Positions 12,001 through 23,325 of a DNA stretch of 64,000 bases are shown piece after piece (the stretch's first letter is position 1; every line of letters begins with the position of its first letter). The position numbers and the translations under genes were made by a program. The notes under the pieces were generated by a model. That model was not told the origin of the DNA. It was given only the letters and a program-made list of their open reading frames with translations, and did no database searches. The stretch is taken from NCBI GenBank assembly GCA_002224055.1, contig AZLU01000029.1:1-64000 (forward strand), written 5' to 3'. Source of the stretch: Pezizomycotina sp. ARF18 (taxonomy: Eukaryota > Ascomycota).

Positions 12001-14085
12001 CGGGTCAACCTCAGGAATAAGTATAATTACGATATGCAGGATGAGACGATTAGGACAACAGAAACCGAATTACAAAAAAAAAAAAAAAAAAAAAAAAGGA
12101 AGAAAAGAAAAGAAGAAAAAAGAAGAAAAAAGGGCATATCTCTCAATACAAGTATCGAGTAAAACAAACGAAATTGAAAACCAAACTTGAAGAAATCAAA
12201 AGGAAAATGGAAAAGATCAAACGATAAATATTCTCCGCTACGAAATGCAAATGTAACTACATGCCGCTTTGTAACTTGATCAGACGGACGAATGAGTCCC
12301 ATTGGATATCAGGTCTTGTGCCCGATATGAGATTTTAGTCGAAGTGGACGTCAAAGCCTTGCAAATCTACCCCTTTTATAGCTACACGAAGGAACAGGGA
12401 TTGTAGAAGCGGAGCGAGTAGATCGTTCGGTTTCGTTCGCTCGTTAGACTTTGCGGCGATGCTACGGTTTTTGGAGCTATTAGTCCGTACCCACAATTTT
12501 TCTAACCTTCTGATGATCTTCATGCCTCAGAATCCCGAGCCCCTCCGTTTGTGCGATGGGCTTTGCACGCTAATATATTATTCTCTATCAGATATATCAT
12601 TGATAAGGATCCTCCGCAATACTCTTGTTTCGTTTCGTTCAATTTCGCCCCCCAATCGCGCTATCGGGCGTGGTTCGGAACTTTGGTGGTTGAGGTACCT
12701 TAAAAAAAAAAAAGACCTATGACTGCGCTGCGCCAATTTCCCGCACGTTGAGACAAGGCAATTGTTCCTAAATCTTGGCTACGAAACCCCCACTGTTCTC
12801 TCTATTGCAAATACAATTTCGTTGCAGAGGTGTATACATGTAATGGCCGTGTCGTTTTGTTTTTCTGCTGCAAAAACTGCTCAGCCTAACGTCACTAACT
12901 TCTTTCGCTACTCAACAAGGGAAATCGAAAAGGTGATCTTGTTGGATGTCGTGGATGTCAAAAACCTCCTATTACCACGAAAATTTTTTTTCTTATTTTC
13001 TTTCAACGAGAAATTGTGAAATTTTAAATGCAATTTTTTAAAACAATAATATAACTCTCTTCCTATGACTGCTCAGAAGATATCGAACCGGGCTGTGAAA
13101 AGCGCGTCTGTAGTCACCACAACAGGAGACCCTCTCGAGACATCTAATGCGATACCCACAGGCGCTGCTGCAGAAGACGCCCTCCTCGCGGACAACGGGC
13201 GAGAGTGAAGGGGGGTGAGACGGTAAGGAAAAGAGGGGGAGTTTCATTGCACTGTCCAACCTTCACGTACCGTGGATTGATTCCTGGTGTTTTTCAACCA
13301 AATTTTGGCTATCGTGGCTTTTTTTACTATAAAATCCAGCCGCTCCTTCTGGCTTGAACAAGGCGAACCACCAAAGCTATAATCTAGACCTCCTCAGGTA
13401 CTAGCGTCACAATCGCCCGACATCACTTGCACTACACAATTTGCACACACCTTCCCTTTAAACTAAAAGTACTTCTGCTGGTTTATTCTTCTTTTGTTGT
13501 AAGAAAAATTTCGTTGTGGTCGTATTAAGAATAATTTGTCATTTTACATACATCTTGCATCGTTCCTGCATTCCTCTTACACGGAGATATACTCATAGTC
13601 TCATGCTATCGTTTTTTACATCCTGCCTTGAAATCCTTCCTTTAATTATTGCGCTCATCAGAACAAGTAAGCTATAACTACCTTATGCTTTCGAAAGTTC
13701 CCCATGATCTTTTTTTATGGAATCATTTACTTATACTCATTGACTGACTCAGAAATATAGTAAATCCTGCATTCTCGCGGAGAACACTCCTTTTTAGAGA
13801 ACTTTTGTAATAGTTTATCTTTTCTTACTATCAGATCACATTCCCTTTGAGCAATTACTTAAAGGGGACAATATTGTTCCCTCCATTCAGCTCCTTCGCC
13901 CGAAGATCATTGCAATACGCTAGTGACACATTTTTGCGCTTTTTTTAGCTTTGTATAACAACAGCTCGCTAAAATAACAACGCCTAAAGCTCAAACTATT
14001 TTTCAGCTCATTAATTTTTACGACACTTTGAAATTTCCAAAATTCATTTCTACTTCGTTGAATTTCAAAAATAGAAGAGACTATC
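9067..14085. other. AT-rich spacer with poly(A)/poly(T) tracts
   Basis: No gene of a known family is seen in these 5 kb. Long homopolymers stand at 9596-9620 (T), 10011-10030 (T), 10649-10673 (A), 10953-10979 (A), 11320-11336 (A) and 12074-12097 (A). An open frame at 11808-12020 on the plus strand has a fairly protein-like last 58 residues starting with MGLKCAMHALAG, and an ATG at 9874 is followed by a GTATGT donor-like site, but neither can be built into a gene. Confidence 0.5.
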
Positions 14086-15145
14086 ATGGAGCAGTTCCCA
14101 GGTTCTGATCCCATGTCTCTGGATCCAGAGTATGCACGACTTCTCACTTCTGTCTTTACTTTAATCTCTCTATTCTCGTGAACGGGATACTAACATGGAC
14201 CCGAAAAATAAAAGATTCGCCCGCAGTGACATCTCCGATTTCTTCTCCGCTTGCTCGGAGGTTGCCTTGAAGCTCAACGAGCTCGGTAATCTCATGCAAC
14301 TCACCGAGCAGAGCTTCACCACCGACACCTTCTGCGGAGTTCGAACCTACATGTCGATTTAGATCATTTAGGCACGAGTGCGCTTCTCAGACTTCACGAG
14401 CACGTTACGGGGTTGTTGGGTATGCGTACGGCAGTGGCAGCGGCGGATACGGCGTTGGCGAGGAAGTTGGTGGTGGTGGTGGTGGTGGTGGTTTGTTAAC
14501 AGTAAGTCCATTTTTGATATTATTCTTACGAACTTCAGCAGGACAGAAATACTGATTGATACCTAAGGTGCCCGTTGATCCACGCGTCGGCGAACCGCCC
14601 TCACCTTCGAGTATCGGGAGCGGCCCTCTCTCACCCCCGCCAGCAGAAGAATTCACCTGCCCCTGTCTCAAAGGCTCCGCACAAGAAATAAAATCGACAC
14701 CGTGCAACACACGCTGCAAATCTATAGAAGAATTAGTACGCCATATGACAAAAACTCATCTGATTTCTTCATATGGCAATGCTATGGAGGGAAGCTTTGG
14801 CCAGAGCTCCACCGCTTGAAGAAACACTTCTGCTTGAAGCGTAAGGCGCAAACGCGCTGCTACTGCACCGATGCCAAGTGCGTCGACCCAAAGAATGATA
14901 AGGACGTGGAAAAAGTCAGAAGCAGAGGCCTGAAGGAGATCAGTAATAAGATCACGCCAGCACAGAGAGGTCAAGGCTACAGGGAGAGGAAAGTGGTAGC
15001 TAAGAAGAGGTGCGTCGATCCGGCGATACTTTTGAGGTTGATGGAGGAAGGGAAAGGGGAGGAGGAGCTGGCGAGGGCCGTTATGACCAAGTGGGAGGAC
15101 GTTTGTTGTGAAATTCAGGTTCACGGCGCTGGCGAGGAGCCGTAG
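14086..15145 (+). CDS. Cys/His-rich zinc-finger-like protein, three exons
   Basis: Exon 1 (14086-14129) encodes MEQFPGSDPMSLDP. Intron 1 has donor GTATGC and a perfect TACTAAC branch site at 14188-14194. Exon 2 continues DISDFFSACSEVALKLNELG, a helical region, then a Gly-rich segment read from a GGT repeat (14468-14493). Intron 2 runs 14502-14567. Exon 3 starts VPVDPRVGEPPSP and carries a zinc-binding-like segment with C-x-C, C-x3-C and H-x4-H (FTCPC ... PCNTRC ... RHMTKTH) and then LHRLKKHFCLKR, followed by a Cys/Lys-rich tail to a stop at 15143-15145. The frame shifts at about 14355, 14415 and 14755. The role is likely nuclear or nucleic-acid binding, inferred from the Cys/His pattern only; I do not recognise the exact family. 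Confidence 0.72.
14468..14493 (+). repeat. (GGT)n microsatellite inside the coding region
   Basis: About eight GGT units are present. In the frame that joins the neighbouring exon segments they read as poly-glycine; other frames read Val or Trp. The repeat lies just before the second intron donor. Confidence 0.85.
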
Positions 15146-15489
15146 AGCTCTCGTGCGGTTAAGGTGGGGATCACCGTATTCAGGGGGCTTCTTGGGATAC
15201 GGTACAAGACGGTTATACATGATTAGGAAGAATTAATTTTTCTTTTGTTGGATTTTCAAACATTTCATATGTATACGCCCATAAACGTACCAGATTCTTT
15301 ATTATTTCGTTTTCTTTGTTCTTTATTTTCCCATTATCATTCTCTGAAAGACTTGCCAGATTCATTCTCTGCTCTTTGGTTTACACAGTCATTACCTCCT
15401 GGCGAGTTTTTCCTTGCTTTTTTCACGGCCGTTTACAAGTTAATATTTCCCCCACTATCAATAATCATTCGTTGGATGGGTTTCCTTCT

Positions 15490-15527
<38 letters not shown>

Positions 15528-16130
15528 GTATTTGTACGTGTTGCATTTGCAAGCATAAGTATAACCTTCTATCTAGAATCTTTAGACTAGACATTCTTGA
15601 AATGAGAAAAAACACGGTATGGACCATACACACAGAAAGTAACCCATTGGCAATGAAATCCTAGGTTCTCCATACAAGAGCTCTTAACTTGAATTTCAAA
15701 TAACCAGACAATCAAGCCAGTTACTCCGCGATCCGTTTAAAAGTTTAGAGCCAATAAATGCTATTTAACCCCGTCTGCTCGGGGAAAAATATTAGAATGT
15801 AAAATGCAAAATGCACGTTAAGGCTGCTGCGATCTATAGTGCATTTCCTCGCCAAACTGACAAATCGGAGGCTTCGGCTTTTTGCTGTGTAAGCCTCCAC
15901 ATCTTTCCTTTTCTTCGTCTGGGTATTCCACCACGCGAAGAACTCAAAGCCACTAAAAGCCACACACACAGAAGAAAAAAAACCACGATCCTCCTTCGAA
16001 ATCCTTTACATACTCACGGTGTGACAGTCCATGTCATACGTAAACCATAGACCAAAAGTGTAACGATAACGAAGTAGTCATCAATCTAAAGAGTTTTTGC
16101 GCTGTGAAAGTCCATCGAATAATTCTATAA
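15146..16130. other. Spacer with a (TA)n tract
   Basis: No gene recognised. A (TA)15 microsatellite occupies 15495-15524. The long open frames on both strands over it are products of the repeat. Confidence 0.6.
15495..15524. repeat. (TA)n microsatellite
   Basis: Fifteen uninterrupted TA units. Confidence 0.95.
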
Positions 16131-16723
16131 GGCTGAGGGTTTTAAAAAACGTAGAAGGATACCGCAAGGCTGTTTCGTATATATCGCGCAATCTGATGAC
16201 TACGTGACTTTGATTCCTAGATATGGGCGTCAGAGGCGTTGTGTTCATATATGGGATACCCTGGTCGACATTAAATAACTATATGGTTATGATTCCTTCC
16301 ATGGATCTTTGGTGATATCTGCGGAAAATGCTAGACGGTCGACGGCTTCAGCAACTCGATGGCTAATTGGTTCAAGAGTTCCCCAGGGATTCTAGTTGCG
16401 CGCTCCTAATGCCAATAAGACACGATCAGGGCTGTGATACCTTTCAGCCCCTTTTAACCAAGGCAGTGGATATGCCAAGGCTTCTTCGCTTAGCCAGTAA
16501 AAGGTTTTCCCTGGTACCCAGGATTTTGCTCTCAGCCTCCACATTGCAAGGATATTTTCTAGAAAAAAAAATTTGTAATTGGAACTCGGCGAAGGAACGT
16601 CAGTTGGCGGTGGATGAAATTTTTATAAGTGGCTTACGGCCCTGGGATCCGAAGGGTTTCGTGATCTTGGTTCAAGGCATTTTTAAACTCATGAAAAAAG
16701 TAGAAAGTTTTGTTGTTTACTGA
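16131..16723 (+). CDS. Coding-like stretch, unknown product
   Basis: Two overlapping open stretches look protein-like. One reads GCFVYIAQSDDYVTLIPRYG early (from about 16168) and continues, after one stop, to TRWLIGSRVPQG near 16360. The other runs 16367-16723 and ends ISGLRPWDPKGFVILVQGIF... No ATG start is convincing and no family is recognised. It may be an exon pair broken by an indel, or a decayed gene. Confidence 0.27.
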
Positions 16724-16802
16724 ATATCACTGGTACGCTCCAATCTTTCTTTAGGGTCGCTGTGGGGGTATAATGCTGTGCGGCATTTTATGCATCACCT
16801 CA

Positions 16803-17194
16803 ATGCTGCGTGTAATCAGGATTCAGAGCAACTCATGATTATAGAATGGATAGTTGTCCGAGTTCTAACAGGTAACTCATAATTTCATAATGTATCTGAC
16901 GGGTACGTGTATAATATAATATATATTCAAAAGAAGAACAAAACCTATTGCATTGTACTGGCCCATTTCGCTATATGCTGCGTGTAATCAGGATTCAGAG
17001 CAACATCATTGATTATAGAATGGATAGTTGTCCGAGTTCTCTAGGATCATTAGAAATCCTTATCTAAAAGATTCATTCGCGCACCCTTATAAAGTAACTC
17101 ATAATTTCATAATGTATCTGACTGGTACGTGTATAATATAATATATATTTCAAAGAGAACAAAACCTATTGCATTGTACGGCCCATTTCGCTAT
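16803..17194. repeat. Direct tandem duplication, unit about 172 bp
   Basis: Unit 1 (16803-16974) and unit 2 (16975-17194) both start ATGCTGCGTGTAATCAGG and both end GCCCATTTCGCTAT. Outside one indel they differ at only a few positions. Unit 2 carries about 53 bases (roughly 17040-17092) where unit 1 has 5, so it is about 48 bases longer. The high identity suggests a recent duplication. No coding role is seen. Confidence 0.93.
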
Positions 17195-19320
17195 TATTTA
17201 GATCCCAAAATGACTTGTGCGTTTTTGAATATGAAACTCTAGTATATTATATTTATATAAATGCTCCGCTCCAATACCTGGATTAATATATCCAACTAGC
17301 TAATCGCAGGAAAAAACTTGGCATAAGTAAGCCTGTAGTAAATTTTGGAATTGTAAGAGCCCTGGAATGTTTGATTCCTCTAGGAACTATGTACGCTTCT
17401 GAGATATCTGCAGCACTGGTAATCCGATTAGAGTATCATTATCACCAAGGATATATCTTCTGTATTGTATAAGTTATATAGCTTGGATAACTGGGAGTAT
17501 CTAAAGGTAAGTTATATAGCAGTATATCTAAAGCTTAGAAACAACACGGTGATCAGAGTAAAGCTAATGCGAGAGAATGTCATAGATATTATTAACGTAT
17601 TGCGAGCCCACTGTCGACGAAATGTCCTTACTCAAATTCCTTTTTGTATAAAGAGATGAATTGAAGATTCAAGAAAGGTTATGGAATAAGAATAAGCTAC
17701 CGCGCACAGGAGAAAATAAATAGTTTATATCCCTTTAAGGAAAAGGTCTGATAAAACCCCTTCAGTGTAAACGTCGACTGGCGGGCGGGTAAAAGTTTCG
17801 ATTTTAGCCGAATATTTTCAGACACTAACAGACGTGCCAGAGACCGATCGAGCGTAAACACCCTTAAGCTTCGATTTTATTGACAAAATATTAGGCAACG
17901 CTGAATGAGTAACGCTTCGGAAGTCTTATTCTGCATGAACGACAGCTAAACCTATGCTAGCGCTTTTTTTCTTTTTCTTTTTTTTTTTTTTTCTGTAAAA
18001 AAGGGCATGTTATCCCCCCAAAATTAAATTCTTACCTACTCACATATTACTTGCGCATATAGGCGGCAGCCAGATACGATTTGGCCATCAACGGCCCATC
18101 TGATATCAACGCAGTTGCTATCACGCCATCAACGCTAGCGGCGCGCGTTGCTCTGCCATCGACGGCCATAAACTACAGCTAGCTACTACTCTACCGTTAA
18201 CGCAGCTAGCTACTATTCTGCCATTTAAAATTACAATAAGATTCACGTTTCCCACTCTATTATATGTGCAGACTGAGCCAAAATGTACGCGTTTACGTGA
18301 GGGGTAAGAATTTTAACAATGCCTAAAAAAAAAAAATACTGAAAAAAAAACCCCCGGAAAAAACTGAAAAAAAAGAGCTTCTTTACTTTTGAGGCTCACA
18401 GTAATCTTGACCGAAGCCCTTCTGGTTCCTATATACTAATTAAAGAACAAAATATTGTCTAACTTAATTCGTGTAGATCCGTGTTATGGGTATACTAACT
18501 AATATATTCCCTTCACCCTCTCTCTAACAGGCCGTTTATGTAGAAGATTATGGAAGAAATTCTCTCGGTAAATTGATCAAAACGGCTTGCAGTACAAATT
18601 TGAAAGACTGAAACCCAACTGTGACTGTACATGGTTCGTTCATATAAAATGCTTTTTAGCTCTTCGACTTTCAGTCATTAGCCAGCCTTACTAAAAGCTG
18701 AAAGCGCGACCCGACCGTGTATATGTAATTTCACCTATATAGAACGCTAATAAGCAAATAAGTACAGGCCCGATGATGGTAAAGCAACAAAAATTATACT
18801 GCGCCTGGATAATTATATCTCACATGCATGTCCATGGAACTTGCAGGGGTCGAGCGTTGTCTATTTCCGCAATCGCTAAATTTAAAATCGTGACGAGTAT
18901 GCGTGCAGGGAGGCGCTTAAAAGCTCTGCGGAATTCGGCTATACGCTCGCTCTGGATGCCGCTGCGGAGAGTCTTTATTTCCTGTTATTCTCGGCGACTT
19001 GATAAGAAAACATTCGTTTGAAGCTTCTTTCCATAAAACCGTTTCTCCCTCCTGATATGCGCCACCTGCGTGTTTGAGTTACTGCAGATTACGTCCATGA
19101 TCATTCGTTCAAACTCCCACCTTTAACGACCTTTCGTCGCTGTGCCTGGTCTTAACCAATTGAAAAAAAGTAGGGCATGAAGGCTAATGTTTTAGATTGG
19201 ACTTGAATAAAGGCTTATACGGCATCCTCATCCCTCACTCCTCAGCGTGCTGCTTTATTTCTCACGACAAAAGTAAAGACCATCCGGCATTTCAAGACAT
19301 CATTTATCTACATCTTTTAA
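17195..19320. other. Spacer with a short imperfect repeat
   Basis: No gene recognised. A moderately protein-like but stop-interrupted stretch lies at 17280-17470. A T-rich tract is at 17967-17993 and A runs are at 18327-18372. An imperfect tandem repeat at 18083-18225 is listed separately. An open frame at 19197-19451 begins DLNKGLYGI but I could not support a family. Confidence 0.45.
18083..18225. repeat. Short imperfect tandem repeat, units ending in GCCAT
   Basis: Four to five unequal units of about 23-37 bases share a start like (C/T)AACGC or CGACGG and an end like TCTGCCAT or CACGCCAT; GCTAGCTACTA also recurs twice. The units are diverged, so this is an old minisatellite-like array or a set of short palindrome-rich motifs. 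Confidence 0.6.
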
Positions 19321-21391
19321 AAAGCTCATCTGGCGGGATTCAGTACTCAAGGCGCGATCACTACGACGTCGGAAAAGGAGATCGAAACCGACTACCTTAT
19401 CCAGCTGGGCGGTTGGCGTTGCTGCTGTTCTACATGCATTTGTCGTATTAATTATCAATATCGTCACAGCGCGGCGCCCGAAAGTAAGGCGTTAGCCAGG
19501 GAGTAGGCACAATATTCACAGGGAACTGCGATAAAGTAAAGAAGAGCGATACTATTATACATCTTGCATCAATGCGTTGTCAACCTTCTATTGGCTTCTA
19601 CAAACTACTGTATGCAGATATGTTAACTCAATTAAATCTATACGAACATAGAACCGAGGTAAGGTACTATGGACATATGTTAACGCGTGCAATGATTTTT
19701 TTAGGTAATAAATGTGCCAACGCGGATGGATATAAATGGAGCTCATGCTAAGAAAAAATGGCTCGTCGGAGTTATGCGCATTATATCTCGATGGATCAGT
19801 TGAGGTCCTGATTTGATCGTCCTGGCTTGAGCTCTGCGCCCCTCCACTTACTTTGGAACCCGCCATCTTCGGTTGTATTGGGTATATGACTATAACATCA
19901 ATATTATCACTCAGAATTACACAACCAATTTGGTAAATTCGGGAACGAGACGTATGAAAGGTTCGATTTTGAATCATGCGTTAGAGCTTCTACACAACCC
20001 TTGTTAGTGGATCGGAGCGATATCTGATCGTAACTGGTAATGAGGACGAAGCTGCGTTTAACAGAACTTTAAAAGGGCCCAGCATAGCGTTTCCAATGCC
20101 ATGGCTCGGGGCCTCGACCTAGGCCCTCCACGCAACCTTTCTACTGCTATGCAATGCATTAAATACTTCTTTCGATACCGACGCTGGTGCAATCAACAAG
20201 GCGCACTGGATGCTTTGAAGCTGAGGGAAATGAGCTGTACATCTCTTCGAACGATTCTCACACGAAAGTTCAGTACTGTATCTCTCGAAAGCAGCCTGAA
20301 AGGTGTTCACTTCAGTTCAGTGTGTGATCATGGTTGCGGTGATCATTTCCAATGGGTCAAGTTCTTGTGCATGAAGATCGGATACGACCGAAAAAAAGAC
20401 CTGCTCCTTACGATTGGAGACGCAATCAGCTCATTTATGCGAGCTCCAGGTCCAAATCTAGGCCTAGTCTCTAAATTTGACGTGGAAGGGCGAAATTCCA
20501 ACTCAAGATTAAGGAGATAGTTTACTATTGTCGACTGGCGGTCTTTCTTAGCAGTCTATGCGGTTCCTGTTGCGAGTCTTAGCGTTATATGTTTCCTGTT
20601 CGCCAAAGAGCTCCGATCGATTTTCCTGAACGACACTGCCCAGAATGGACGTTATTGCCCTTTGGATCCGGTGACCTCCGAGCCATTTGGGGCCTCACCG
20701 GGTGGGCTTCAGAGCCTCAGTTCCCGTCGTAGCCCTTATCGCTAACACACCTCAGTTAATCATATCATCTCGTATTTCTTTTACTATCCGCTTTACACAT
20801 CAATGCTGCTTGCCTCCGAATACGACTCATTCTCGATGGAGGCGAAGCCCCTGTGGGGTGAGCAGACCGAGAGGGTTCCAACGGAGCAACTTTTTTTTAT
20901 CCATGCCATATAGGTGGAACATTCCGCTCGCCTTAGCGTCAGTACTTTTGAATTGGCTGTTTCCCAGTCTTTCTTCCTTATTCGAATCGATGAAATGACT
21001 ACTGCGATAAGTGAACAATATTTTATAGATCCTTACCCTGGCAGTCCAGCGTTGCTCGAAGGCGCTCTAGACAGCGTTATACTCACTGATCTAGCTATAG
21101 CCCGGCACCATACTTCTCAGCATGATGGTAATCCTTCTTCTCCTCCTAGCTTGTATAGCGGTATCTTTAAGGCAGTCCAAGGGATCTATTCCATTGGAAG
21201 CAATACTTTGGCTATTAGCGCAGCGTGCCATCCCCCGCCGAATGACATAGGGGGTGTTTAAGACCAGTTAAGTGGGGAGAGGTCTTGAGACCTCAATTTT
21301 GCCGGAGGGCCATTGTTGCTTTACGAGCTTGAGGACAAGACCGTTTAGAGAGGAAGCAAGTGGGTATCTAAAATCACTGAGTGGGGGATAA
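19321..21391 (+). pseudogene. DUF6536-family multi-pass membrane protein, interrupted
   Basis: I recognise the landmarks of this fungal integral membrane family, in order: an N-terminal GGWR followed by a membrane segment (VVLIINIVTARRP, about 19430-19480); GTIFTGNCDKVKK; ASTNYCMQIC (about 19620); then RGLDLGPPRNL (about 20105), LLLTIGDAISSFM (about 20400-20440), VALIANTPQLIIS (20725-20765), SRPRGFQRSNFFLSMPYRWN (20860-20920), AVSQSFFLIRI (20960-20990), ISAACHPPPND (21215-21245), VKWGEV and GHCCFTS near the stop at 21389-21391. The biochemical function of the family is unknown. The frame changes at least seven times, there is a TAG in frame at 20518-20520, and about 470 bases without family similarity separate the NYCMQ and LDLG segments. 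No start codon is seen, so an upstream exon is likely. It may be a decaying gene, or a live gene with assembly errors. Confidence 0.78.
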
Positions 21392-22771
21392 ATTTGTAAA
21401 TAATGAGGTTACAGAGGAACATCAATTCTTTAAAGTCTACATGCGGTTCCGGTAAACGGAGAAGAGCGCACGGCTTGATTGCAATTTATATCTACCTCAA
21501 TATCTGTTAATTTAGCTATTAGCTATTAATTATGGGATGGGCTATGAGTATTTGGATAAATACATAGAGTGGATGGATCTCTAGTTTTGGCTATATTGCT
21601 ATTCACAACTTGTTCTGAATAAAAAGCGAAATCAATTTCATGAAGCTTGGCTAATTAATAGCTCTCTCGGGTTGATTAGCTTAAGTGTCAAATGTCTAAT
21701 TGTGGACTTTAGATAGATCATAGGTAGGCTTATTTATTGTCCTCCGGCGCTAAAACATGTTGTAAAGATATATTGAATGTTCTTCACAGATATTTTGAAA
21801 TCCTAATTCAGCATCATTTGGAAGTTTTTGTCGTTAAAATCGTCAATTCACAAAAGAATGATGTTTCCTCTAAAAATCCCCTACAAGATATTCCTATGTA
21901 TAGCGTGCGATATAAAGAATATAGGAACAATCGTACGTGCTAAAGGTTCTTGCTAGTTCCTCCTTTTTCCACTCTCGACTAATAGTATTCCGCTCTCTAG
22001 CTCTTAAGGTTGTGGGCAACAGTTTCTACAATAGTGGGGAGTATTGGACTTAGGAGAAGCTCTGAAGGAACCGAGTATATTTTAGTGTACATACAGAAAG
22101 AGGAAGGAAAGAATGCAAAAGCGCCGCCTGTCGTATACTAGAGGAAAATACACATTTAATGGAAGTTTTCTTTTGTCTTTTGAAAGAGGCTCTCTTTACA
22201 TGTGGCCTTCAATCTTGCTCTGCATTAAATTAGTTAAGAGGAACACCGAAGGCTACATATCCTCAAAGCACAGATATATTTATAAGTGTCCATTTTATCG
22301 GATAGGGCGAAAAGCAGAATACAGGGAAGAAAGTAGCGCAATTTTTTTTTTTTTTTTTGAAAAATCAAATGGGTTGTATTATATTATTAAAAAATAAGGG
22401 TAAAAACGGGGGAAGGGTGTAAACTGCAGGGGATCTTCGAGGAAAGATACTCCAGAGACAAAATAAAAGAAGCGTATGGAGTGTCCTTAAACATCAAAAA
22501 CATGATCTCAACTTAATGTTTTTTCTCTCTTTTTTTTTTGGGTGTTGAAGGTTAAAAACTGGTATACATTAGCTGTGTAAACATAACTAGCTAGGATTTT
22601 CGTCTCCTAGGTCGTGCACTAGTCTCGAACAAACCTCCGGATTCGGAGGTTTTATTATTGCTCCCCGAAGATTCCTATAAAATTGTACATTGTCAATAAT
22701 CGCTCTAGTCACTAATGAGAGTAAGGTTATAGCAAAGCAATCGAAAAGCTATCAATACTCGTGGCAGAGCA
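21392..22771. other. Spacer, nothing recognised
   Basis: No supported gene. Short frames at 21737-21943 and 22113-22397 lack domain features. A T run lies at 22342-22356. Confidence 0.5.
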
Positions 22772-23325
22772 TCAAATTATACAGACCTTGCTTTTCTGCT
22801 CAAGCTCCGCCTCTGTCATGACTCTGTAGTCAGTATTCACCACTGCACGGCCGGATACATTGTGATGGTCTCTGATATGTTGAATGATACTATCGTTCCT
22901 GGCATAAAAGACCCGATGGTTTCCACCACGCGCTGCCGCTTTTCACACTTGATGCAAATATATGGAGTTAAATGGCCACCAACGTGACTGCTCATAACGT
23001 TTAGGCTTAATTAGTGATCTCCCAATGGATTTTTGACGGCGCTGTAAAGCAAAGAAGCCCAGTGGCGCTCCTTGAAAGATTTTAAAACTCACCGCGTATA
23101 TTCTGCTACTCTGGTGCTCGAGTATCTGCTACATCCCGGGCAGGTATAGGTGTTGGTAGCCGGATTGTAAGCGTCCATGAAAGGCCCAGCTGGAAGCCTA
23201 AAAGAAGCGTTGTCGCTCATTCTGCAGTTATAACAGCGAATTTTGCTGATATCACGCCGCTGATTATACCAGTTCTGGATGTCTTCGTCTGTGGCGGGTA
23301 AAGGGCTCGTTACCTTACAACGAGC
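22772..23325 (-). CDS. Zinc-binding protein, paralogue A (C-terminal exons)
   Basis: Read on the minus strand, an exon starting after an AG near 23326 encodes ARCKVTSPLPATDEDIQNWY and a Cys pair (IRCYNCRMSDN), then a second pair (YTCPGCSRYSS) and EYTR. A 105-base intron (22988-23092, GTGAGT...AGCAG, phase 2) follows. The last exon gives HVGGHLTPYICIKCEK and, after one frame change, YARNDSIIQHIRDHHN, finishing a C-x2-C...H-x4-HH finger, then a charged tail and a stop at 22772-22774. The product is probably a nucleic-acid-binding or protein-binding zinc protein. Layout, intron phase and tail match the gene at 26408-27043. The 5' exons were not found. Confidence 0.68.
22988..23092 (-). other. 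Intron in paralogue A
   Basis: On the minus strand the donor is GTGAGT and the acceptor ends GAGCAG. The phase-2 junction makes an Arg codon followed by HVGGH, at the same place as the intron of paralogue B. Confidence 0.65.

Noticed and set aside
15245-15664. 139-codon plus-strand frame with a membrane-like segment
   Set aside because: The hydrophobic Tyr/Ile repeat is just translation of the (TA)n microsatellite.
16803-17194. CRISPR-like reading of the two repeats
   Set aside because: Only two long, adjacent units with no short repeat/spacer pattern; this is a simple tandem duplication in a eukaryotic genome.
19197-19451. Open frame starting DLNKGLYGI, recalling a copia reverse transcriptase motif
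   Set aside because: Only a few residues agree, the expected neighbouring motifs are absent, and the right half overlaps the start of the DUF6536 gene in another frame.
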